Origin: Dendrophyllia cribrosa
Taxonomy: Eukaryota; Cnidaria; Anthozoa; Scleractinia; Dendrophylliidae
Direction: 5' to 3'
Length of the DNA: 64,000 nt
Assembly (NCBI GenBank): GCA_024195265.1
Contig: JAJLRJ010000013.1
Location: 17,802,021 to 17,866,020 of the forward strand
In this document: one piece after another, positions 35,104 to 46,935 of the stretch
How the letters are laid out: every line of letters begins with the position of its first letter
How positions within the stretch are numbered: position 1 is the stretch's first letter
Translations under genes and position numbers: made by a program
The notes under the pieces: model-generated
Database searches by the model: none
Seen by the model: only the letters and a program-made list of their open reading frames with translations
Told to the model about the DNA's origin: nothing

Positions 35104-35520
35104 GTGAATTCTACGACACGGATACCGTTCTTGATGTGCTCGTAGCACGGGGGTTTGAAGCAAAGCCGGCGGACTGCTCGCGCTTTGAGGTCGCCGTATT
35201 GTTCCAGGAGTTGTAGCAGGTTTTCATCGGGGAATTCAACGTTGACACGTGTAGTCGTGTAGTGCTTTTTGCCTTAAAGGCGTGAAGGGATAACGCGGCT
35301 TTCGTAGTCAAAGCCCGATGCCGCCAACCGCGTGGCCGATTCTGTAGATCGGGTCGAGGGTGATGTCGAAGCACTTTCCTCCGTAGAGGGGTACAACCCC
35401 AACGATTTCTTCCTTAAAGTCCGGTAACGACTGCGCTATACTGAGCGAATCAAGAGCCAGGTTTTCCTGCGCTATCAAGCGGACAGTTCTAGTGTGGGCG
35501 AACGGCTGGTGCGCGGGACG
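35104..35520 (-). pseudogene. retrotransposon ORF1/gag-like fragment, frameshift plus stop
   Basis: The minus strand reads RTVRLIAQENLALDSLSIAQ, then FKEEIVGVVPLYGGKCFDIT, in one frame (from 35520). After a shift near 35350 it continues ESATRLAASGFDYESRVIPS, reaches an in-frame TAA (about 35275), and then reads KKHYTTTRVNVEFPDENLLQ and CYEHIKNGIRVVEFTRL to about 35104. This resembles the N-terminal RNA-binding region of ORF1 proteins in LINE or DIRS-like elements of cnidarians and fish; the zinc knuckles that should follow are absent. Non-functional. Confidence 0.6.
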
Positions 35521-35540
35521 CGCGGCCATCTTCACGTAAC

Positions 35541-37110
35541 GCTAGGGCGAGAAAACTCGCGAGACCAAAACCAAAACCACAAAATTGAAAAGCACGCACT
35601 GACCAAAGCGAAGACAGATGGTTACCACACGCTTTCTTGCTTGTGGTGAAAAAACAGCACCAAATCTTGTGAAAAAAAGCTCTCCTTAGTCGTCGAAGTT
35701 GAGGATTATTCTGGCTTTTGGCCTTGAAAAAGTGGAGCACTGATAAGAAAAGATCCCCTAATGCTGTACAGGAAAGTTGTTAGCAGAGGGGCACGGGTTC
35801 CCCTCCTTTTGCAAAAAAAAAAAAAAAATTATAAGGCCCAGCCTATAACATTTTCTAAACACGATACGTCTATTGTATAACCAAATTATAGACCCCATTT
35901 TAGTCACTAGCGTGAAAATGTAAACTTTGTAATCGAAAATTAGTGATTTCCTGTTTTTAATACCCCAAATGGCTACTAAAATAAAACTACGTCCATTTCG
36001 CGAACATAAATCTCTATTGGCTGATTTGCATCATGTGATGCTTTCATGTACGTATTTTGAGTAGACTTATCGTAAAGGTGCGCTACAACGGCATCTTTAT
36101 AATATTCACTATCAATTCTTCTATTTTTTTTTTATTAACCTCACGTTCTAACGCATTAACGAGATGGCTTTAAGAGCCCTTTGATTAAATATATGTAATG
36201 AATGAACAAAAGGCGGTATGGCGGGGGTCAGTAAAAATGCCGTGCTGCCCACCGTACCGATTTTTAAATGCCATTTGCCAGTAAACCTCGTCTAGATTAA
36301 ATTCTTCACGCAACTGATCAGTTTCGCGGAAAATTATACCCTTTTCTAGACCAAAATTTTCTGATTACTATACCCTATCCCAGACTAAACTGGACCGGAT
36401 GAGTGTCTGAATAACAGCCAAATAAAAGAAGATCATTATGAGAAGCGCTATTTTTTGTAATGTGGTGACGCTTGTTATCCTTTCACACTGCAGTACAAGA
36501 CCTGCTGATCAGTTTGTGTCCTTGGGCAAGTCTGCTTTTTCTTCTTGCATTATGGAAGTAAATTTTTTTCCGGTTTCAGGAAGTCCCGTTTAATTTGAAA
36601 ACCTTGCATGTCTAGGTGTAAACCATGCATATGCATATATTTCGCTAGTGTGGTTTATTGCTGTGGCAATGGATGAGAAATAACTCCTGCGTTCCGCTTC
36701 ATACGAAAATTTCCGCGTAAGTAATATTTTTGAGAAAACCTTAATGATCAATCATTAGAAAACCAAACAACGCAAAAAAAAAAAAATTGGCCTGGTGTGA
36801 TCGCACTCTCATTCAGGGTTATTTTGGTCCCATATGTATGCCCCTTGGCATACATGAAAATTTGGCAAAAAAAAATGTCAATTCGTTGTAAAATCTCCCA
36901 TGAAAGCTTCTAAATCGTCGACGTATCGGCTAAAAGAGCTTCCAATCATGACAGGGCGCTTCATCATCTCCGTTATTCCCGATACCTAACCATTTTCTAC
37001 AGTATTTTCTCCCATCTCAACGCGAGCACTTATTTATATTATATGTTTATTATTTTTATTTAGATTTTTAATATATTGTAAGATATTTCATTTTTTTTTC
37101 AATTTATTTA
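35541..37110. other. no gene recognised
   Basis: AT-rich. The part around 36320-36400 (CTATACCCTATCCCAGACTA) looks like a relic of the G-run-ended element family interior. Confidence 0.4.
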
Positions 37111-37119
37111 TTTATTTAT

Positions 37120-37500
37120 TTATATTTATAGTCCCGTCTTTTAGGATCTGGGGCGATTTTCCGCCATTCCTCCTTTTAGGATTTGGGGCGATTTCCCGCT
37201 ATTCCTCCTTTTAGCCTGATTTGGGGTGATTTTCCGCTATAGGACGTTTTCACCTGACGTCACGCTGTTGTACGAAACAAAAGATTTATCATTAGCTTCT
37301 CATACTTTCTTTTGTTCCGTCCACCAGCATGGCCGCTGCGCTTTTGTCTTTTAAATCCTCAGGGAAATGGTTGCAAACCATCTATTCCGTCTTTTAGGAT
37401 TTGGGGTGATTTTCCGCCATTCCGTCGTTTCGCCATTCCGCCATTCCGTCATTCCGCCGTTCCGCCATTCCTGATTTTAGGGTCGCCCCTCTTTCGGATC
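37120..37500. repeat. degenerate minisatellite, TTTTAGGATTTGGGGCGATT units
   Basis: Units of about 36-38 bp with TTTTAGGATTTGGGGCGATT and TTCCGCCATTCC recur at 37138-37240 and 37390-37480. A decamer array TTCCGCCATT follows in the second block. Confidence 0.75.
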
Positions 37501-38487
37501 TCACATTCGGACCGTGTTTAATCTGTGTAAGTTAAAGCGAATTTACATAAACTTGAAATAAAAAGTCCATTTGAGGTAAACGCAGAACACTTTACGTGCA
37601 CTGTTTTCTGAACAGGACAAAAGCAGTGTCTAATGCGGTTTCCGCGGGGGAGATCAGAGGAAGCTAAACTGACATTGCGAGAATTTTTCTCCAATCATGA
37701 TAAAGAAACTTGATAACTTTGTTAATGCTTCAGCAGCATGCCTCTTTCTGTTCCGACAGTCATCGAAGAAGGTTATAACGTAAAAGCTCCGTGACTTTTT
37801 TTATATTTTGAGAAGATAAAAAAATTCAATTCAACAACTCGCGATCAGATGCAAACAGTGTAGCATAATGGACAGTAGATCAGGCTGTAAGCGAATGGCT
37901 TACCAGTTTGGGTGAACAGTGAACCGTACAACGAATATCAGTGGAATATGTCAAGGCTTTTCTGAGTGAGTATAATTCTAAGTTGTGTTGCTTTTGTGTT
38001 CCAAATGGTGGTCACTGTGCTTAAAAAAAATGCAACAAAAAAACGGGTTTTACCTCTGCAGTGGGCTTGAGTTTCCCTCTTGAATTTGAATTGCCTTCAG
38101 CTGAAGCAGGCAGTTTTTCTACCTGAAAAATGTTGAGGGGAAACTTTGAATCCATGGATATGGAGTTTGACTCTGCTTTTTAACACTGGACTTGACTGTG
38201 TAGGACAATTAAGCCAGAGGGGACAAGCATAGGAGAACTAGCGAAATATACTTAACGTATTATGTATATGTTTCACTTGGAGGAGCGCTATTTTGCGGCG
38301 CGTGTCCGCAGGCTGCTCTATATAACAAAAGAATACCGACTACCGTTTTTATAAAAGCAAAAGAACAAACCGTAATGGCAATGATTCAGTATTCGAAAAT
38401 AGAACAAAAGTCAAAATTCATGGTATCTTGCTGTTCCTACTCTTGCATAATGAAACGGAAATATTTGTAGATATTTACTATTCAATA

Positions 38488-38519
<32 letters not shown>

Positions 38520-39241
38520 CACTGATTGCAGTCTTTAAAGATGCTAAAACAACCGTCTCAGGAAAATGGGGGCGGTCCTTTTTGTCAACAGGGAAATTAT
38601 CAGGGGTAATTATACTAAACGTGCTAAAAATATTGCAGCCTGCCCAATATTAAAAATATTGCAGTGTGCACCCCTGCAATATTAAAAACCAGTCTGAGAT
38701 TATCGAGGACACCAAACAGCAATTAGCCTGCGAGCAAGCTCTCGGGCTCGGGGTTTCGGGTTTGGGGGAGTGGAGAGCGAGAGCTTGCAACGATGTCTCA
38801 GAAATTTGAATACCGCCCCAGATGAATACTTTTCGTGGTTCCCCATTGTCCGAGCTGTCAGAATTTGGCCAATCAGCGCAAACCGGAACCGAGCGTTAAT
38901 GTAAACAGACATGAAAATAAAAATAGTGTTGGTAACGCAACATACTTTACGACAGCCAGACCGTTTGCTTCTCTGTTTTCTTTGTAGTGTATCGCGGGAA
39001 AAAATTAAGATAAGTTTTTCCAAACTCTCTGCTTCACCAGTCTGAAGGTGTTTCTCTTTTGAATGCGTGTTTATAATTCTGTGAATAGCGAGATGTTTAT
39101 ATTGAAAAGGTTTCAAATTACTTTCGGACTTATGCAAATTGCATGGTGAGCGAATGAAAGCAAAACTAAATCACCGGCCAAAACACTAGAGCTCTTTCGA
39201 TAGCCGTTCAAATGGCTAAAAATATTTTACCTGAACGGTCT
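37501..39241. other. no gene identified; 145-codon minus frame at 38700-39137
   Basis: The minus frame lies downstream of the RecQ-like fragment and has no recognisable domain. I regard it as untranslated or repeat flank. Confidence 0.35.
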
Positions 39242-39689
39242 CTAAGGGAAAGACTCGAACGGAAAGCCCTTAGTATCGTTTTCGCGTTGGAGGTCACAAA
39301 TGCTGGTCGATAATTTTCTCTTCGCCGATCTTAATTCTTCATCGGCAACAAGAGCCGCAGACATTCCAATACTTATGGCTTCTGCTACCTGGTCGTCGAT
39401 CGTCGATCGTCGATCAGATGCTTTGTAACGGACAGACAACCGACACTGTTTGATGATGCCTCCTTTTAATATTTGCAGCCGCGGCAGCAAATAGTTGAAA
39501 TATAAAGCTTTTGCCATAGCCCGTCGGCAAAACAGCGAGGACATCGCTACCTTTAAGTAGTGCTTCAACTGCTTGACATTGTTCGGGTTTCAATTCCACA
39601 GGAAACTTCAGATATTTAGAAAAATTCTCGCACGCTTTATGAATGCAATCTCCTCTGCTCTCCGTTTGTTTGTCTTGATCACGACGCAC
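39242..39689 (-). pseudogene. RecQ-like DNA helicase fragment, frameshifted
   Basis: The minus-strand frame 39689-39414 encodes an N-terminal RecQ-type helicase start. LKPEQCQAVEALLKGSDVLA (motif 0 region) is followed by LPTGYGKSFIFQLF, a Walker A motif with GYGKS, and then SVVCPLQSI (motif Ia) and a stop. The continuation IDDQVAEAISIGMSAALVAD lies in another frame (39568-39242). The switch coincides with a tandem GATCGAC repeat at about 39395-39416 that adds bases between the two halves. Motifs II-VI (including DEXH) are absent, so only the first quarter of a RecQ core is left. Multi-copy RecQ-like fragments are typical repeat-borne sequences; a processed gene relic is also possible. Confidence 0.75.
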
Positions 39690-40089
39690 GAAGAATGCGT
39701 TTTAATACATCACCAGGGAATAACATTAAAATGAAATTCATCTTCCTAACTGTTTCTTTTTTTAACTTATAGATGATAGCAATTTGGCTGCTATTTCTTG
39801 TAAGGATATGTTACAACTGTCAAGGTAAAGGGATTCTGCATTAAAACGCTTTTGTTCTATTTTTTATGGGCTTTTGATAACAAAGCGTCCTTATTCAAAC
39901 TAAACCATTGCATTTAACCGTGGGGCTCAAATTCCTGAGCGCTCCCAGTCAAAACAAATCAACATTGTGTTTGGCGAGGTGAAGGGCAGATTACGACAAA
40001 GATGAATTGCCGAGTGTAAAGGTAAAGCGTCCTAGCATTTTTGGCCAGGATTCTAGTTATTTTCTATTGCGAAGATGAGGTCATGTTCA

Positions 40090-40178
40090 AACGCAGACTG
40101 CAGACTGCAGACCGTGCAGACCGTGCAGACCATGCAGACCATGCAGACTGTGCAGACCATGCAGACTGTGCAGACTGA
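40090..40178. repeat. 9-bp minisatellite (GCAGACCNT)
   Basis: About nine copies of the 9-mer GCAGAC(C/T)(A/G)T. The minus frame across it gives a Leu-His-Gly/Ser repeat that has no independent support as protein. Confidence 0.9.
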
Positions 40179-40210
40179 GTATTTTTTTTATCCTGATTAT
40201 TTTGTTACTT

Positions 40211-40372
40211 TTCCAAAAACCGTGAACACTTTGATTTAATTTTGACATTTCCCATTGTGCAGCAACCAATGAGAAGCGACTCGAAAACGCAAGAAACCCA
40301 AACAAATGGTTTGTAGTCACGAAACCACGCTTCTCTGTTTCCTTGCAAAAGAAGCGTCGCCGCCTCGCTGTA
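40211..40372. repeat. direct repeat, partner at 41705-41857
   Basis: Shares CCAAAAACCGTGAACACTTT, CATTTCCCATTGTGCAGCAA and GTCACGAAACCACGCTT with 41705-41857 in the same orientation. Confidence 0.8.
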
Positions 40373-40522
40373 GTTTTTTTATTGCTAGTTTACCTTTCGT
40401 CTTTCTTTGTAAATGAAGTAGAAATCTGAGCGATTTTACTGTAACGGCTAAAAACCAGACAGACGTTTAGCTATACGTTTGCCTCATGCTCAGTTGTCGC
40501 GTTCATCGGTTTGCCAGCGTTG

Positions 40523-40637
40523 TACACAACACTTGTCTGTCGCGGCAGTATCGCAAAAACATTTAGCGAAAAAGCCGGACAATAACACATGACAGTTCCT
40601 GAGGATTAGTTTCCCTGGAAAAAGTGAATTTTCGAAA
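40523..40637. repeat. inverted repeat, partner at 43576-43690
   Basis: About 115 bp reverse-complementary to 43576-43690 with few differences (TGTTATTGTCCGGCTTTTTC in the right copy). The pair brackets 3 kb just upstream of the first Ig exon. Confidence 0.85.
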
Positions 40638-40639
40638 AA

Positions 40640-41439
40640 AATTGGAGTTTTCTGTTATTAAAGTTTTTCGAAGTTTTCTTTTCCTTTTCTAAACGTCGGT
40701 TAAAAGATAATTTGTTTTCTATCGTACACTTTATGCACGTTGTAAACAGTGACTCAAACCGACCTTTAAGCAATTAACTCAACTCATCATGGAAGCAATA
40801 GCGTACGTCACTTACCTGTACTAAAATTCAAAGTGTGATCGTTTATGGCTCCAAATTCTCAAATAAATCATTTTTAGCACTATTTGAGTTTTGCATCATG
40901 TTCTTTGACATAAGTGCCTTGTGTATAAGAAGGTTTTTGGCCCGGTTACAGGTTTATAAACATTGTTATAAATTCATGGTTGTCCTGTGGCAACATACAG
41001 CTAGGCTATAAATTACCCAAAATAGAGAAGATTGACTACTCTTTTATTGCACGACAAGTAGTTATAGACAACATTTATTTAATATTCTTAGAGAACAACA
41101 ATTCTGCTTTTCAGTGCTACTACCGCCATCGTCTAATTTCATCTGCCAGCTGATAAAATTGGTTTGCAAAATGACAACTTTTTTGGTTGCGACGCTCAGA
41201 TGCTCAAAAGGGGATACATTGCGTTATAGTACAAAGACAATTTAGTTTCAAATTTTTTCAAACTTGTACAACACACAATATAGTAGAATATCTAGATTGC
41301 TATGTAAAATTTTTAGCAATAAGTACCTTCTTTGCCGTGTGTCATTGGCTCAAAAATTACTAAAAGTCGTATCAAATTTCAGTCATTTGTGACTGATCAT
41401 TGGGAGAATTTATGTTTTGACCTGACAGAAACAAATAAA
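40640..41439. other. no gene recognised
   Basis: AT-rich, no supported coding frame. Confidence 0.4.
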
Positions 41440-41705
41440 AAGAAAGATGAAGGGAAAGGGAAATTTTTTTCGTAAGCTTGAGAGTATCGCTGAAGGAATT
41501 TACTATAACAGATTTTAGGATCATTATACCCGTTTAAGTTCGACCACGAGTCAATACAATCTAACTCCTCTAAGAAGTTGGAGATATTTTGCTCGCTTTT
41601 GTCACGAACAAATAAACTTTCTTGGCGTTGGTGGGTACGCATATGATCAAGGGAAATGGAAAATATTGGCAGATGGTCCGAAATTTCAGTTATTACTGTG
41701 CGAAT
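41440..41705 (-). pseudogene. LINE endonuclease-domain end fragment
   Basis: The minus strand encodes TVITEISDHLPIFSISLD, the Ser-Asp-His-x-Pro-Ile motif that closes APE-type endonuclease domains of LINEs. A linker rich in charged residues and aromatic KFLQRYSQAYEKNFPF follows. The upstream frame (towards 41762) belongs to the adjacent direct repeat, so the LINE sequence begins at about 41705. Only a small piece remains. Confidence 0.6.
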
Positions 41706-41857
41706 CCAAAAACCGTGAACACTTTGATTTGATTTTGACATTTCCCATTGTGCAGCAACCAATCAGAAGCGACTCGAAACCGCAAGAAACCCAAACAAAC
41801 GGTTAGTCACGAAACCACGCTTTTCGGTTTCCTTGCAAAAGAATGGCCGCCTCTGCC
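41705..41857. repeat. direct repeat, partner at 40211-40372
   Basis: Second copy of the 155-bp repeat. It is fused to the LINE fragment on its left side. Confidence 0.8.
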
Positions 41858-42442
41858 TCTTAGTTAATCCAGCGTTGTACAAGTCCAATACGTTTTCTCT
41901 AATAACTCGAGGACACGATTTTCCATCGTCGAAAACGTTAACTTGACCGTGCTGATTATGTCTTACGTGCACTGCACCTACGAATTTGACTTGATCGATC
42001 GCTCCACAAAGCTCAGAGTAAAAGTAATGCTCATTTATGTTTTGTACTGAACCAAACAAACTGTAATCAGTACTCACTTTTGAGCATAGTAGCTGATAGA
42101 TCGTCTCAATATTTAAAGCAGCAAACTACTGTTCTCTTTTGCAGTTATACCGTTGTAAAATTTAAGATTTTTTTTTTCTGCTTTCGCGGTTGACTGGTTT
42201 GCGCGTGATTTTATGCTCAACGGTCATGTCACGCTGTTCAAAGCTTTCCCCCGTGACATTTCGTTGAGAAAAAAATCGCCCAAACGGAGGTTCGATTCGG
42301 ACGTTAAGAAATTTAAAGCCTATAGAAGCAAAAGAAAAAACAGCGGGTCAGATTTTCAAACTTTATTAAGATTATTGCAGGTGGCGATTATTTTTCGATC
42401 CACAGAAACCCTCATCTGGTGACCTGTGATTATCAGATATTT

Positions 42443-42831
42443 AACAGTTATTCATCGAGGACGAACCGAATATGAGCTGATATACAGCTGTTTCGAGAAA
42501 GGTTGTCGGAAAAAAACGTAAAAGTGCACGCGACAATCCGGAAAGGTATTGTGGGTAGTCATCCACGCTATATCCTAAAAACTCATTTATCCCGATGGCC
42601 TGCCATCTAAGATCATCCCTGTACGGACGAAGCATCGTGGGTTTCATGTATTTATTTGACTTATTAAAATTAATTGATCGTATCCCATATTATTTTTCGG
42701 GATTGTCGCGTGCACTTCTGCGCTTTTTTCCGACAACCTTTCTCGAAACAGCTGTATATAACCAACGAGGCGCCGCGCCGAGTTGGTTATATATCAGCTC
42801 ATATTCGGCGAGGCCGAGATGAATAACTGTT
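42443..42831. mobile_element. 390-bp foldback element
   Basis: The ends AACAGTTATTC and GAATAACTGTT are inverted. The arms share GAATATGAGCTGATATA and CAGCTGTTTCGAGAAAGGTT. The right arm has an additional small hairpin around GGCGCCGCGCC. No coding capacity. Confidence 0.75.
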
Positions 42832-43575
42832 TTAGTAAATTTTCAAACACTCAAATAACCCGAAATTGGAAAAAAATATATATTTCCGCTCCAAAAAAAT
42901 ACATGACTGTCACGTCAGTGAACAAGTGTCACATGACCACTTCACAAATCGAAAGCGAGTAAATGCTATAAACAGGCGGCGAGATCGAGAATAATGTTTC
43001 TTTCAAAAGTAGTTTCCTTCAAAATAAGATGGAGAAGAATGTCAAAGTTTCCTTCAAAAATAAGTCTTAATCGGACTGGCAGAAATGGTTATGGATTCGA
43101 ACATAACAATTGTAGAAATTATACTGCGGACGAGGAAAGATTTGCTCGCCACGTGCACGGCCAATGCACGTGCCACGTGCACGTGCCATTTTTTTCCGCG
43201 ACGAGGAAAACAATTTCGTCATCATTTTTCCATATTTGGGCAAATTAACCAATAACGACTCAGATCGGTAGCGGTGAGACCAATCAGAAATCTATAAAAT
43301 CATTATCGAGAGGTAAAAATTTACTAACATCGGATATTCTCGCCTTCAAATTTTGCAAGGCGGTATTGCAATTTTAATATAGACACACACGGCAAAGTAG
43401 CTAGCTGCTGATCAGCGAGAGATCAAAGCAAAAGAAACGTTGTGTAGCCGCTGTGCTGGGAATAAAAGTTGACAAGTTTACGGCAAGTTAGCGGTACTGT
43501 AGTTACATATTTGCATGCCTTAAGTTAACACTTTCATTCGCCGGAACGGCCGATTTTGTCCTCACTCAGTAGCTT
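42832..43575. other. no gene recognised
   Basis: No signal-peptide exon or other exon of the Ig gene could be found here. It contains the palindromic word GCACGTGCCACGTGCACGTG near 43165-43186. Confidence 0.4.
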
Positions 43576-43690
43576 TTTCGAAAATTCACTTTTTCCAGGG
43601 AAAGTAATCCTCAGGAACTGTCATGTGTTATTGTCCGGCTTTTTCGCTGAATGTTTTTGCGATACTGTCGCGACGGACAAGTGTTGTGTA
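43576..43690. repeat. inverted repeat, partner at 40523-40637
   Basis: Right partner of the inverted pair, ending about 115 bp before the acceptor of the first Ig exon. Confidence 0.85.
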
Positions 43691-43806
43691 GAGAACGTAT
43701 ATAGAGCTAGAACGTATATTGTCTAATTTTAATGCGTATCTACATGAGTAATTAGTGTTAACGTTCTGTGATGTTTCATATACTTTCAAACTTTATTTTA
43801 TTGTAG

Positions 43807-44076
43807 GTGCACCTGAAATAACCACTCATCCACAAAGTGGCACGAAAACAGAAGGAGAAAACGTGACTTTATTTTGTAACGTCAGTGGGAATCCACTACT
43901 GAATTTGTCATGGACCTTAGATGGATGTCCTGTAAATGCGATCGCCAATCCTAGAATAAGTTTATCATCAGATAAAAAAGAGTTGAATATAACGAATGTA
44001 AGCAGAGTGGACAGTGGAGAATACCGATGTGTTGCGAACAACATCGTCTCCAATGCTGCTATACTGGATGTGCAAT
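43807..44076 (+). CDS. Ig exon 1 (divergent founder-type I-set Ig domain)
   Basis: Extracellular Ig-fold exon of 270 bp (90 residues), phase 1 at both ends. The acceptor is a T-rich tract ending TTGTAG (43801-43806) and the donor is GTAAGT from 44077. It starts APEITTHPQSGTKTEGENVT. The fold residues are visible: B-strand Cys in LFCNVSGNP, Trp in LSWTLDG, and the DSGEYRCVANN F-strand motif with the second Cys. N-glycosylation sequons occur at NVT, NVS, NLS, NIT and a second NVS. It is clearly related to the 17-exon array downstream, which shares the HPQ/QPQ, SGNP, RISLSSD and DSG-Y-C words, but is distinct in sequence and intron. Joining to an array exon gives a Tyr codon at the junction and keeps the frame. 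An upstream exon must exist but was not found. Confidence 0.88.
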
Positions 44077-44805
44077 GTAAGTTCACAGTCCATGTAAGTA
44101 GTATACGGAATAAGGGTTTTGCGTCGGGCGGATCATGCGGATCATGCGGATCTGCATAATAAGAGATGTAATATGTAAATAGTGACATCATCGCGGTAGA
44201 CAATAGGGATATAGGGCCTGTTCAAGCTTGTCCGAGTCAGTAAAGTATGAAGTAGGAGTTAAAAATACGACATACGATAAATTTGGACTGTTTTAGCTGT
44301 CTTGACTGTTTTTTTTTTCCTGCTGTTTTCTACTGTCAATAAAATAATTGTATTGTAGAATTATATTGTATTGCAGAGTTGGGTAGATATATGCTCTCGT
44401 CTTCATAGTGTTCGCTGTCTATTCTTTGTAAAACTTAATCTTAATAAAACATTGTTTCTCTCTCTCTAGGAGACGATTGGTTAAAAGCGGTTTTCGCACC
44501 ATTCAATTCTATGAATTGGTAGTTTTATGAAGGCCATTCGATCCACAAATTGTGGTGTATTTTAATCGATAATTTCAGTAGGTTAAGTCTACTCTTTATT
44601 TATCACTTTGACTTTCCAGTAGCTTCAAAGTTCAAACTTTTAATTATGCGAACACTGAACTATAAATTTGCATGAAAAATTAGCACCTCGGAAAATTAAC
44701 AAAGCAACCAATTTCATGCGCACGCTAAAACAATAAAACCACACCTTGTTAAGTTTAAACTATATTTATTGATAACAAACAAGTACATAATTATACAGGC
44801 AATTA
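44077..44805. other. presumed intron after Ig exon 1
   Basis: Starts with the strong donor GTAAGT. A GGATCATGC repeat lies at 44131-44155. No further exon recognised. Confidence 0.5.
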
Positions 44806-45782
44806 AAAAGCTTAGTTGGAAAGGAACAGACAGAGTTGGCCAGCAAGAGAAACCACGCCAACATTTCCCAATCGCAAAAATTAGTTACGGCAAAACACAA
44901 AAAATCACCATCCGAAACCGGACTTAATCTCCCACAAAATGAATATGGTTAACATCGTTTTTCATTGATGATTTTATAGGAGTGCACCCAAAAGAAAAAC
45001 CCACCGTAATTATGTTTTACAGAGAGAGTCTCATTTACTTAGCGACTGAATGGACTACGCGAAAAACTCCATTTGTTTTCACAGAGCAACTCCGAGCAAC
45101 TCAGAGCATCTCAGAGCAACTCAGAGTAACACAGATCGACAAGGAGCATCTGTTATCGACCCTATAACATGATCAACTCAGAGCAACTCAGAGTAACACA
45201 GATCGACAAGGAGCATCTGTTCTCGACTCTATAACATGATCAACTCAGAGCAACTCAGAGCAACTCAGAGCAACTCAGAGTAACTCAGAGCAACTCAAGG
45301 GTGTAAGCCAATGAGGAGTAACTTTCAAACCAGTTCAGATATATAGGTGATCAACCTGATTTAAACTGGTTTGACAGTGACTCCTCATTGGTTTACACCT
45401 TTGAGTTACTCTAAGTTGCTGTGAGTTGATCATGTTATAGAGTCGATAACAGATGCTCCTTGTCAATCTGTGTTACTCTGAGTTGCTCTGAGATGCTCTG
45501 AGTTGCTCTGTGAAAACAAATGGAGTTTTTCGTGTAGTCCATTCAGTCGCTAAGTAAATGAGACTCTCTCTGTAAAACATAATTACGGTGGGTTTTTCTT
45601 TGAGGTGCACTCCTCCTATAAAATCATCAATGAATAACGATGTAAACCATATTTTGTGGGAGATTAAGTCCGGTTTCGGATGGGTGATTTTTTGTGTTTT
45701 TTGCGATTGGGAAATACTGGCGTGGTTTCTCTTACTGGCCAATTCTGTCTGTTCCTTTCCAACTAAGCTTTTACAACAGAGG
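44806..45782. mobile_element. 977-bp near-perfect palindrome with GAGCAACTCA arrays
   Basis: Arms of about 0.5 kb, 44806-45338 and 45363-45782, are reverse complements from the outer AAAAGCTTAGTTGGA to the inner AAACCAGTT around a short spacer. Both arms carry tandem decamers GAGCAACTCA (or complement), which are more numerous in the left arm (45080-45295). Transcribed, it would form a long double-stranded hairpin. It lies in the interval between Ig exon 1 and the array. Probably a foldback element. Confidence 0.85.
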
Positions 45783-45934
45783 TCAAAAACTATAATACTT
45801 AATATTTTAAGAATGACATTTATTATTGACAATTGCAAAATAATACATTACAGAAAATCTACTCGCATTTTAATTCATTTTCCAAGGAATTGATCACGTT
45901 GTATTAAAACTATCGTGATATTTTCTCTTTCTTG

Positions 45935-46470
45935 CTGTTTCACCAATTTATTGCACTCATCACCACAGTTTTGACATTATAAAGGCAGAATCTCCTGAAT
46001 GCGATTACATGTATTTTTTTTTTCATTACCTGTATATTTTGGGCTTCCAAAAATTAATTGAAAATCTGGGCAGTAGGAGGGGTCTCTAGGCTTGGAAATC
46101 CAGGCCCGGGGGGGGGGGGGGGGGGGGTAGTCTAGCGGGTCAGGAAATCCGGGCTGAGGAGGAGGGGTCAAAAAATCTTGCCATCCGTCTGTGGGGGGGG
46201 GGGGGGGGGGGGGGGGGGTGGGTGGGTGGGGGGGGTGGGTGGGTGGGTGGGTGTGGATTCTTTCTGGAATAACCCAATGTAATACAAATAATTCACGGTT
46301 TGGGAAGTATTAGACTAGTGTGGGTTTGATCAGGAATCAATGGGTGATGGTGCAATGTGTGTCACGCAAAATTCGTTGAGGAGGGAGGGGGGAGGGGGGA
46401 GGGGTGCGTGACCCGTTTAAAACTTTCTTACGCAAGCGCATGAGTATAGGCTACTGGTAGCCTCTTGTTA
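45935..46470. repeat. dispersed repeat copy with G-run insertion, partner at 19835-20125
   Basis: The outer parts match 19835-20125. The middle (about 45990-46290) is extra and holds G runs at 46109-46127 and 46195-46255, the latter with several TGGG units. Confidence 0.7.
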
Positions 46471-46639
46471 CAACATTGCTTCTCGTGCCTATCTCTGTTG
46501 TATTTTCGGCTAAATACTCTTTCACAGAATTGACAAGAATGCATATTGATCCACGATGGTTACTCGTGCAAACACATCGCCTTGCTTATTTATATAGCTG
46601 ATTCACTCAAAAGGGTTTTGTTAATTGAGTATGTCTTTT

Positions 46640-46935
46640 TGTTACAATGTGCATCATCTCCATCATTACCAAGTAAGGTGATACAAGTGTGCATCATTAC
46701 CAAATAAGGTGATACAAGTGTACATCATCTCCATCACCTCCACATAAGGCGTTGATGAGATTCCACTTCACGTTAATTTAACAAGTGTGCATCATCTCCA
46801 TCATTGCCAAATAAGGTGATACAAGTGTACATCATTACCAAATAAGATGATACAAATGTACATCATCTCCATCACCTCAACATAAGGCATTAATGAGATT
46901 CTACCTCACGTTAATTTATTCCACTTCACATTAAT
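46640..46935. repeat. degenerate tandem repeat (CATCATCTCCATCA units)
   Basis: The words GTGCATCATCTCCATCA, ACCAAATAAGGTGATACAAG and CATAAGGC(G/A)TT recur three to four times in changing order. No coding frame. Confidence 0.75.

Noticed and set aside
38700..39137. 145-codon minus-strand frame as a gene
   Set aside because: No domain, no start context, and it overlaps the repeat-like flank of the broken RecQ fragment.
40087..40320. Leu-His-Gly repeat protein on the minus strand
   Set aside because: Encoded by the 9-bp minisatellite, continuing into a repeat shared with 41705-41857.
46195..46260. G-quadruplex-forming regulatory site
   Set aside because: The G tracts are part of a repeat insertion and similar runs occur at many repeat ends. 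There is no promoter or gene nearby to regulate.
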